From JAENZQ01 sp964553505 (GTDB taxonomy: Bacteria; Bacillota; Clostridia; Peptostreptococcales; JAAYPU01): a stretch of DNA of 10,803 bases. The position numbers were made by a program, and so were the translations under genes. Shown piece by piece: positions 6,306 to 10,803 of this stretch; within the stretch, counting starts at the first letter, position 1; each line of letters opens with the position of its first letter. The stretch spans positions 1 to 10,803 of the forward strand of contig CAZKKX010000082.1 of NCBI GenBank assembly GCA_964553505.1, in the 5' to 3' direction. Under the pieces are notes generated by a model. It worked only from the letters and a program-made list of their open reading frames with translations. It was not told the origin of the DNA and ran no database searches.

Positions 6306-7106
6306 TTAAACTGCTTTTCTTTCCAATCTTAATTTATCCGCAATAATTGCAATAAATTCGCTGTTAGTTGGTTTGCCTTTATCATTATGTACAGTATAAC
6401 CAAATAATGAATTAATCGTATCAATTTTTCCTCTGTTCCATGCAACTTCTATAGCATGGCGTATCGCTCTTTCTACTCTACTTGGGGTTGTGTTATATTT
6501 TTTAGCGATAGACGGATATAATTCCTTAGTTACGGCACTTAATAATTCTATGTTTTCCACTACAAGGGTAATAGCTTCTCTTAGATATTGATAACCTTTT
6601 ATGTGTGCCGGTACGCCTACTTCATGAATAATATTGGTAATGTCAGTTTCCAAATCAGATACTTCATTTTCTAATGACTTAAATAAAGATTTTGATATAT
6701 GTTTTTTGTTGATTTGGCTTGCGCCATCCATTTTTCCGGCTAATTGATAAATTCGCTTAGTAAGAGTATTAAAATCAAATGGCTTTACAATGTAATAATC
6801 CGCACCCATATTGATTGCTTTGTGAGTAATATACTCCTGTCCTACAGCAGAAAGTATAATAACTTTTAAATCTTTCTCCAATTGCATAGATGCTATTTTT
6901 TCCAAAACGCCAAGACCATCTAAGTGTGGCATTATAATATCTAAAATTAATACGTCTGGTACATCTTCAGATATCATATCAACTGCATTTAATCCGTCTT
7001 TTGCAGTCCAAATGACTTCAATTTCCTGTTGCCGGTCTAAAAACTCGGTTAGAATTTCGCAAAAATCATTATTGTCGTCTGCGATTCCTATTTTGATTTG
7101 GTCCAT
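6306..7106 (-). CDS. spo0A: Sporulation master response regulator Spo0A
   Basis: Phosphorylation-activated transcription factor that commits the cell to sporulation. The receiver domain (about 1-120) has the acidic pocket D10/D11, the phospho-acceptor D56 in LILDIIMP, S86 and K108 in VKPF. After a linker, the C-terminal effector domain carries the invariant recognition helix SRVERAIRHAIEVAWNRG and the sigma-contacting stretch SLFGYTVHNDKGKPTNSEFIA. The length of 266 residues is normal and no key residue is missing. The ATG at 7106 lies seven bases after GGGGGAG. It follows spoIVB on the same strand, the order found across spore formers. The 145-base gap contains a sigma-H-type promoter and a 0A box, pointing to autoregulation. 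Confidence 0.98.
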   Translation of the reverse strand: MDQIKIGIADDNNDFCEILTEFLDRQQEIEVIWTAKDGLNAVDMISEDVPDVLILDIIMPHLDGLGVLEKIASMQLEKDLKVIILSAVGQEYITHKAINMGADYYIVKPFDFNTLTKRIYQLAGKMDGASQINKKHISKSLFKSLENEVSDLETDITNIIHEVGVPAHIKGYQYLREAITLVVENIELLSAVTKELYPSIAKKYNTTPSRVERAIRHAIEVAWNRGKIDTINSLFGYTVHNDKGKPTNSEFIAIIADKLRLERKAV

Positions 7107-7172
7107 AAATGAACTCCCCCTTTTGTTTTCTTTTTAATTGGCATTGTGCCGACTCTAATCAGAATAATTATT

Positions 7173-7201
7173 ATATTCGACAACTGGATAAAAAATCCTT
7201 C
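7173..7201 (-). promoter_or_regulatory. Sigma-H-type promoter of spo0A
   Basis: GAAGGATTT (7201-7193) and GTCGAATAT (7181-7173) are separated by 11 bases. Both match the Bacillus sigma-H pattern RnAGGAwWW / RnnGAATww at every defined position, with the expected spacing. By family knowledge, sigma-H drives the sporulation promoter of spo0A in Bacillus. Confidence 0.75.
7176..7183 (-). promoter_or_regulatory. 0A box in the spo0A promoter
   Basis: TTGTCGAA is a perfect match to the Spo0A binding box. It overlaps the -10 element of the sigma-H-type promoter, so Spo0A~P bound here could change its own transcription. Whether that is repression or activation cannot be read from the sequence; the overlap favours repression of this start. 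Confidence 0.75.
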
Positions 7202-7251
7202 TCAATAACTGATAATAATTAGAAAAAATATTATTTGTAACAATAAAATAC

Positions 7252-8556
7252 TTAGTTAGCAATATTTAAGTTATTTACAATCTGATTTTGATTTTCGCTT
7301 TCGTTTATTCTTAACATCCATTCTATAAAAATTGCATAGCCTTTACTTGGATCATTAACAAATACATGTGTTACTGCTCCTATTAGTTTGCCATTTTGAA
7401 TAATAGGACTTCCGCTCATACCTTGTACAATACCGCCGCTCTTCTTTAGTAAACGTTCATCAGTTACTCTAATAATCATACTTTTTGTATCCGGTTTAGT
7501 TTGATAATTAATTTTTTCAATATATACTTCGTATCTATCTATTTTATTATCTTCAAGAGTTGTTAGAATGTAGGCTTTTCCCTTTCGGATATCGTTTTGA
7601 TATCCTATAGGAATTGATGTTTGAAACATAGGATTTCGGATATTATTATAGATTTCTCCAAAGATGCCGAATTCAGTATTAAAACGCAATGCCCCGATTG
7701 GTTTGTCTGCCTCATAAAATATCCCTTTTATTTCTCCCGGATAACCTGATTTTCCCTGCTGAACTGATAAAACCTTTGAATTTAATATCTCGCCGTCCTG
7801 AACATTATAAAGAATGCCGGTGTCTACATCTGTAATGGCATGTCCAAGTGCACCGAATGTTTTATCCAGTGTATTGTAATATGTCAGAGTTCCAACTCCT
7901 GCAGTTTTATCACGAACCCAAAGTCCGATACGATAGGCGTTATCCAATTTTGACAAGACAGGCTTAACATTAAAATTAAAAATATTATCTTTTCGTTTAA
8001 TTTTGATTTTAACTTCATTGGAAGAATCATTAATCAAGCTTTGTACATGTGAAGAATCGTTGACATCGGTACCATTAATAGCCAAAATAACATCCCCTAT
8101 TTGCAACCCGGATTCGAGACTGGGATTTATATATTCGCCCATACTATTTTCTATTTCTTCCATTCCAACAACTAAGACACCTTTAATATTCATTTTTACG
8201 CCAATGGAATGCCCACCTGGGATAACTTGACAATCAGGTACAACACTTACATCAATTTTTTTTATCGGAATTTTACCGAATAAAGTAAGTTCTAATTTTG
8301 AATTACCCTGCTTAAGAGGAGAAATATTATATGAATGTCGAATTGTTTTGTTGGAATTGGTATATGCCAAAATTTCATCTTCTGTACTGAAGCTAAGCAT
8401 AAATGGGAAATTTACATGAAAAGAACGAGTTTCATTTTCAAATATATTTATATTATCAGGAATACTGTAAATGTAATAAGTAAAACTTAAAGAGAATAGC
8501 AGAAAAAAAATTAAACATATATAAAAAAGGCTTGATCTAGATATTCTGTACAACAA
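7252..8556 (-). CDS. spoIVB: SpoIVB, PDZ-containing serine protease of the sporulation signalling pathway (S55)
   Basis: Secreted from the forespore into the intermembrane space. In Bacillus it cleaves SpoIVFA to release pro-sigma-K processing. Seen: an N-terminal membrane/signal segment (FYICLIFFLLFSLSFTYYIY); a PDZ domain (about 120-200, with GLQIGDVILAINGTDV); and the SpoIVB peptidase domain with catalytic H239 in ALGHAITD, D366 in RVTDERL and S381 in GIVQGMSGSPI. The H-to-D-to-S spacings (127 and 15) equal those I recall for the B. subtilis enzyme. Length of about 434 residues is normal. Start: the GTG at 8562 lies only one base after the ribosome site GGAG, so TTG at 8556 (seven bases) is more likely; TTG at 8553 is also possible. 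A sigma-F-type promoter precedes it and spo0A follows. Confidence 0.95.
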   Translation of the reverse strand: MLYRISRSSLFYICLIFFLLFSLSFTYYIYSIPDNINIFENETRSFHVNFPFMLSFSTEDEILAYTNSNKTIRHSYNISPLKQGNSKLELTLFGKIPIKKIDVSVVPDCQVIPGGHSIGVKMNIKGVLVVGMEEIENSMGEYINPSLESGLQIGDVILAINGTDVNDSSHVQSLINDSSNEVKIKIKRKDNIFNFNVKPVLSKLDNAYRIGLWVRDKTAGVGTLTYYNTLDKTFGALGHAITDVDTGILYNVQDGEILNSKVLSVQQGKSGYPGEIKGIFYEADKPIGALRFNTEFGIFGEIYNNIRNPMFQTSIPIGYQNDIRKGKAYILTTLEDNKIDRYEVYIEKINYQTKPDTKSMIIRVTDERLLKKSGGIVQGMSGSPIIQNGKLIGAVTHVFVNDPSKGYAIFIEWMLRINESENQNQIVNNLNIAN

Positions 8557-8586
8557 AATCACACTCCTTATTTTTTCTTTTAGGAT

Positions 8587-8616
8587 TAATTTTGCCTTAT
8601 TTATAGATGTTTATGC
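8587..8616 (-). promoter_or_regulatory. Sigma-F-type forespore promoter of spoIVB
   Basis: GCATA (8616-8612) and GGCAAAATTA (8596-8587) are 15 bases apart, matching the Bacillus sigma-F pattern GYATA / GGnnAnAnTR at all defined positions. The start would fall near 8580, just ahead of the ribosome site. Forespore expression of spoIVB is established in Bacillus (sigma-G, with some sigma-F). Confidence 0.55.
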
Positions 8617-8656
8617 TTTGTATATTTTACTAATGGTATACATAATATATATATTA

Positions 8657-9331
8657 TCAACTTTCAAAATCTTGTAATATTTCTTGAACACCGTCCATAT
8701 CATATTTTACGATGCCGTCTTTAAAAAGTTCCTGATCCGTTTCACTTAACAATTCAAAATTAATATTCGTTTCTTTAATCATTTTTCGTTCTCCTGATTC
8801 ATCAAATTCATATATATATATTTTTCTTTCGGATTCTTTTATTAAGTAATAAGGTTCGGAATAAGATTCTGGTTGAGAGGTTACAAATATTTCTATATAA
8901 TCTTTGCTGATATCATTAATTATCCAATTAGAATAATTTTCTGCAATATGATTTTTTGCTTCATCAACAGATAAATTCACTAAATCCTCCGGTATCTCCA
9001 ATTGTTGGGTAGAAATTTCATTATTATCATTATTATAAGATTTACAAATGAGTTTGGTATCTGATGAAATAAACGACAGGTTTTTTGTATGGGTGTCCAC
9101 AGGATTTATTGGATTATGATTCGTTTTTTCATTATTTAAATCAGTATTTCTTCCTGATTTGCTACTTTCGTCTTGATTATCTTCGCTTATATCTGTTTCA
9201 TTTTTTGAATTCAAGTTTTTAAAATAATCAAGGCTGTTATCATCTAAAATATAACCATATATAAAAAGAGCCAATATAGTTACAATAAATAATTTACTTA
9301 CGAACCTCCCTTTTTTTCTGTTGCTAAACAT
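8657..9331 (-). CDS. BofC-like membrane-anchored protein (BofC C-terminal domain)
   Basis: One membrane segment near the N-terminus (LFIVTILALFIYGYIL), then an Asn/Asp/Ser-rich flexible linker of about 55 residues. Two regions like clostridial BofC-domain proteins follow: a first part ending IPEDLVNLSVDEAKNHI...SNWIINDIS, and a C-terminal part YYLIKESERKIYIYEF ... INFELLSETDQELFKDGI ... EILQDFES. That final layout (Leu-x-x-x-Asp-x-x-x-Leu-x-x-Gly-Ile, ending LeuxAspPhexSer) is the BofC C-terminal pattern. BofC of Bacillus is an intermembrane inhibitor of SpoIVB, and spoIVB is the next gene here. Start: GTG 9340 and ATG 9337 overlap or crowd the ribosome site. ATG at 9331, eight bases after GAGG, fits best (about 224 residues). 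The assignment is by eye; the linker differs from Bacillus BofC. Confidence 0.75.
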   Translation of the reverse strand: MFSNRKKGRFVSKLFIVTILALFIYGYILDDNSLDYFKNLNSKNETDISEDNQDESSKSGRNTDLNNEKTNHNPINPVDTHTKNLSFISSDTKLICKSYNNDNNEISTQQLEIPEDLVNLSVDEAKNHIAENYSNWIINDISKDYIEIFVTSQPESYSEPYYLIKESERKIYIYEFDESGERKMIKETNINFELLSETDQELFKDGIVKYDMDGVQEILQDFES

Positions 9332-9482
9332 TTTCATCACCTCTTTTCAGGAACCTTTTTATAAATAATACAGTGCGTTATCATAGATGCCCGACCAAAA
9401 ATTACCTTAAAAGTATTATTTACAATTATTTCTATTTTATACATTTGAATTTAAATGGTTCTTGCAAAATAATAGATCTTTT

Positions 9483-9523
9483 GTAGATTCCGCTACTTGG
9501 CATGTTATAGACTCCGCACATGC
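9483..9523 (-). other. Two adjacent hairpins with GGA in their loops, between comEA and the BofC-like gene
   Basis: GTAG/CTAC (9483-9486 and 9493-9496, loop six bases) and GCATGT/ACATGC (9500-9505 and 9518-9523, loop twelve bases) sit side by side. Their loops share a 9-of-10 repeat (TAGATTCCGC, TAGACTCCGC on plus), so both would show GGA in a minus-strand RNA. The rest of the 270-base gap (9341-9601) holds the comEA terminator and no promoter I find convincing. Confidence 0.3.
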
Positions 9524-9537
9524 TAATCGCACCACTT

Positions 9538-9569
9538 AAAAAAGGTTTACATATTTGGCATGTAAACCT
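9538..9569 (-). terminator. Rho-independent terminator of comEA
   Basis: AGGTTTACAT and ATGTAAACCT form a perfect 10-bp stem with a 7-base loop. The minus strand continues into six T (9543-9538, the first shared with the stem). Confidence 0.92.
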
Positions 9570-9601
9570 ATCTGGATATCTGGATAAGGGAATGAAACAA
9601 T

Positions 9602-10351
9602 TTAGTAAATACTTATTTCTTCTTTTATATTTTCAAACTTTCCCTGCCCAATACCAGGTACTTTCATTACTTCTTCAGTTTTTTTAAAAAAACCGTTATT
9701 GCTCCTATAATTAACGATTTCTTCTGCAAGTTTTTCTCCGATACCGCTTAATTGCTGCAATTCGAATTTAGTTGCAGTATTTATATTGACTTTTCCAAGT
9801 TCAGTATCATTCTGCCCTTTTTTAGGAATATATATATTCATTTCATCAATCAGTTTTTCAGCAAGATTAACACGATCCATGTCGGCTTCCGATGTAGGAC
9901 CTCCTGCCGCATCCACGGCATCATTAACACGATTATCGGGATTCATTATAACCACTGATGGTACGGTTACTTCACCCATAACGCTGACTTGAATGGAGTC
10001 ACTACTGTCAGAGATATCATTTATAGGAATGAGACCGGTTATACAGCCTGAATCATCCTGGCTTGGAATAAATATTTTGTTTTCGTCAGAAAGTATTTCA
10101 ACAACATTAATAACATCGATATTAGCATAATCAGTGAGACCGCCTGCTTGATTAATCACTTCGAAAACACGAGCATCATAAGGAAGCTTATATACACCCG
10201 GTGTTATGACTTCTCCTGAAATATCTACATATATTTCAGAGGGCATTTCTTCTTCAGCTTCTTCGCTTTCAATAGAGATATCAGTATTTCCTATCGTATT
10301 ATCCTGAAAAAGATAAAAACAAAAAGATATAGCAATCAATACAAACCCCAA
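9602..10351 (-). CDS. comEA: ComEA-like DNA-uptake protein with two SLBB domains; upstream start interrupted
   Basis: Membrane-anchored DNA receptor of the transformation machinery. Seen: an N-terminal hydrophobic anchor (GFVLIAISFCFYLF); an acidic linker; SLBB domain 1 (about 40-97, YVDISGEVITPGVYKLP ... AGGLTDYANID); SLBB domain 2 (about 120-177, VSVMGEVTVPSVV ... AAGGPTSEADMDRVNLA); and a C-terminal helix-hairpin-helix DNA-binding unit (187-248, VNINTATKFELQQLSGIGEKLAEEIVNYR ... VPGIGQGKFENIK). Bacillus ComEA has one SLBB. The best start is ATG 10381, six bases after AAAGGGGAG, but its eighth codon is TAG (10360-10358). The span given starts at TTG 10351, which has no ribosome site and could be reached only by re-initiation. 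The gene may therefore be impaired, phase-variable or carry a sequence error. A sigma-H-type promoter precedes it. Confidence 0.85.
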   Translation of the reverse strand: MGFVLIAISFCFYLFQDNTIGNTDISIESEEAEEEMPSEIYVDISGEVITPGVYKLPYDARVFEVINQAGGLTDYANIDVINVVEILSDENKIFIPSQDDSGCITGLIPINDISDSSDSIQVSVMGEVTVPSVVIMNPDNRVNDAVDAAGGPTSEADMDRVNLAEKLIDEMNIYIPKKGQNDTELGKVNINTATKFELQQLSGIGEKLAEEIVNYRSNNGFFKKTEEVMKVPGIGQGKFENIKEEISIY

Positions 10352-10353
10352 AG

Positions 10354-10370
10354 ACAGCTAATAAAGCTGT
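10354..10370 (-). repeat. 6-bp inverted repeat with 5-base loop creating the comEA stop codon
   Basis: ACAGCT-TTATT-AGCTGT on the minus strand. In the comEA frame it reads CAG CTT TAT TAG CTG. If the 5-base loop is flipped (AATAA) it reads CAG CTA ATA AAG CTG, and the stop disappears. The arms are short, so the hairpin itself may be chance. Confidence 0.7.
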
Positions 10371-10384
10371 TTATTCGTCATTTT

Positions 10385-10393
10385 CCTCTCCCC
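10385..10393 (-). promoter_or_regulatory. Ribosome site pointing to the interrupted comEA start
   Basis: GGGGAGAGG (10393-10385) lies just before the ATG at 10381-10379, with six bases between GGGGAG and the ATG. It is the only strong ribosome site near the comEA 5' end, so this ATG is the ancestral start even though its frame meets TAG at codon 8. Confidence 0.8.
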
Positions 10394-10407
10394 TTTCTCG
10401 TTATTTA

Positions 10408-10436
10408 TTATTCTATAATTTAATTCAAAATCCTTT
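10408..10436 (-). promoter_or_regulatory. Sigma-H-type promoter of comEA
   Basis: AAAGGATTT (10436-10428) and ATAGAATAA (10416-10408) are 11 bases apart. They match RnAGGAwWW / RnnGAATww at every defined position, the same architecture and spacing as the spo0A promoter in this window. Transcription would start about 20 bases before the ATG at 10381. Confidence 0.65.
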
Positions 10437-10464
10437 AATTTTTTACAAAATATTGTAAAAAATT
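10437..10464. repeat. 12-bp-arm perfect palindrome between the comEA and tRNA-Leu promoters
   Basis: AATTTTTTACAA and TTGTAAAAAATT flank a 4-base centre (AATA). The dyad abuts the comEA -35 element and ends six bases before the tRNA -35. It is very AT-rich, which makes chance more likely, but the arms are perfect. Confidence 0.6.
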
Positions 10465-10469
10465 ATCTC

Positions 10470-10498
10470 TTGAATATTTTTTTCGAGTATGCTATTAT
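10470..10498 (+). promoter_or_regulatory. Promoter of tRNA-Leu
   Basis: TTGAAT (10470-10475) and TATTAT (10493-10498) are separated by 17 bases. The start would be near 10505, a few bases before the mature tRNA end. Confidence 0.65.
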
Positions 10499-10511
10499 TG
10501 ATAAGTGACTT

Positions 10512-10598
10512 GCCGAAGTGGTGGAATTGGCAGACGCGCTGGACTCAAAATCCAGTGTAGGCGACTACGTGCGGGTTCGAGTCCCGCCTTCGGCACCA
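10512..10598 (+). tRNA. tRNA-Leu (anticodon CAA)
   Basis: A class II tRNA of 87 bases with encoded CCA. The acceptor arms GCCGAAG and CTTCGGC pair fully. The anticodon stem CTGGA/TCCAG holds the loop CTCAAAA with anticodon CAA (10546-10548), which reads UUG. A long variable arm follows, as expected for leucine, and the T-arm is GCGGG-TTCGAGT-CCCGC (10571-10587). It is transcribed away from comEA. UUG is used here as leucine and also as a start codon in several genes. Confidence 0.98.
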
Positions 10599-10636
10599 AT
10601 AAGAAAACTATAGGTTTACCTATGGTTTTTTTAAAT
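10582..10636 (+). repeat. 55-bp direct repeat, copy 1 (tRNA-Leu 3' end plus terminator)
   Basis: From TCCCGCC in the tRNA T-stem through CCA and the terminator to TTTAAAT. It is identical to 10749-10803, which starts 167 bases later. The base before each copy differs (G versus C), so the left edge of the repeat is real; the right edge is set by the window end. Confidence 0.95.
10604..10632 (+). terminator. Terminator of tRNA-Leu
   Basis: CTATAGG-TTTA-CCTATGG, a 7-bp stem with one G-T pair, preceded by four A and followed by seven T. A second identical copy ends the window (10771-10799). Confidence 0.9.
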
Positions 10637-10748
10637 TGAGCGGGACGAGAACCCGCAGGGTTCGAAGAAGCCCTAACACAGAATCTGAGATTCTGATGTA
10701 GGTCTTTTGCAAGGCGATAGAAATCGGTGATTTCGTCATCGCTACTGC
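10637..10748. other. 112-bp spacer made of four consecutive hairpins between the tRNA 3'-end copies
   Basis: In order: GCGGG/CCCGC with a 7-base loop (10640-10656); AGGG/CCCT with inner TTC/GAA (10657-10674); a CAGAATCT/AGATTCTG palindrome (10679-10695); and GCGAT...ATCGC enclosing GAAATC/GATTTC (10714-10742). The first is close to the reverse complement of the tRNA T-arm. I see no gene here. Confidence 0.6.
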
Positions 10749-10803
10749 TCCCGCCTTCGGCACCAATAAGAAAACTATAGGTTTACCTATGGTTTTTTTA
10801 AAT
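10749..10803 (+). repeat. 55-bp direct repeat, copy 2 (partial tRNA-Leu 3' end, runs to the window edge)
   Basis: Repeats the last 17 bases of the tRNA, including CCA, and the whole terminator, but without the T-loop or anything before it. It is therefore a 3' fragment and not a second tRNA. Its length to the edge is exactly 55, the same as the repeat around the N gap. Confidence 0.93.

Noticed and set aside
9752..9992. Two plus-strand ORFs of 68 codons inside comEA
   Set aside because: They are opposite-strand shadows of the SLBB/helix-hairpin-helix coding frame and have no ribosome sites or domains.
10437..10464. ComK box upstream of comEA
   Set aside because: The dyad does not show the AAAA-N5-TTTT spacing of ComK sites.
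10637..10803. Second tRNA-Leu gene
   Set aside because: Only the last 17 bases of a tRNA are repeated; the D-arm, anticodon arm and T-loop are missing on the plus strand.

Overview
The window reads as a chromosomal segment of a low-GC, endospore-forming Clostridia-type Firmicute. The evidence is the AT-rich sequence, strong Shine-Dalgarno sites, frequent TTG/GTG starts, U-tract terminators, a T-box ahead of alaS, and intact spo0A and spoIVB. All protein genes lie on the minus strand; the only plus-strand gene is a tRNA-Leu at the right end.

Right to left, in the direction of transcription: (1) 10470-10803 holds a plus-strand tRNA-Leu(CAA) with promoter and terminator, followed by a repeat of its 3' end and terminator that runs to the window edge. 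(2) 9538-10436 holds a comEA-like DNA-uptake gene with two SLBB domains, a sigma-H-type promoter and its own terminator. Its best start is followed by an in-frame stop at codon 8. (3) 7173-9331 is a sporulation block: a BofC-like membrane-anchored protein, the SpoIVB serine protease behind a sigma-F-type promoter, and spo0A behind a sigma-H-type promoter overlapped by a perfect 0A box. (4) 5428-6223 holds a DUF896/UPF0291 protein and an unrecognised membrane-anchored protein that ends in a heptamer repeat and terminator. (5) 1682-5417 is the iron-sulfur/tRNA-thiolation cluster iscR-iscS-iscU-mnmA plus a small glycine-zipper protein. A strong promoter and a 12-bp-arm palindrome precede iscR. 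A 100-N gap lies between iscU and mnmA. (6) 1-1632 holds the 5' half of alaS behind a complete T-box leader and a consensus promoter.

How the genes work together: IscR probably senses Fe-S status and controls its own operon. IscS supplies sulfur to IscU for cluster assembly and, by family knowledge, to MnmA for 2-thiouridine in tRNA. Spo0A starts sporulation, and SpoIVB is the secreted forespore signalling protease. The gene next to spoIVB resembles BofC, the known SpoIVB inhibitor of Bacillus, suggesting a linked protease/inhibitor pair.

I see no clearly new multi-gene system. The observations most worth checking are: a 5-bp hairpin-loop inversion that would remove the comEA stop codon; sigma-H-type promoters on both spo0A and comEA; the bofC-like/spoIVB pairing; the palindrome before iscR; and two 55-base exact duplications, one flanking the N gap and one ending the window, which look like assembly k-mer overlaps.
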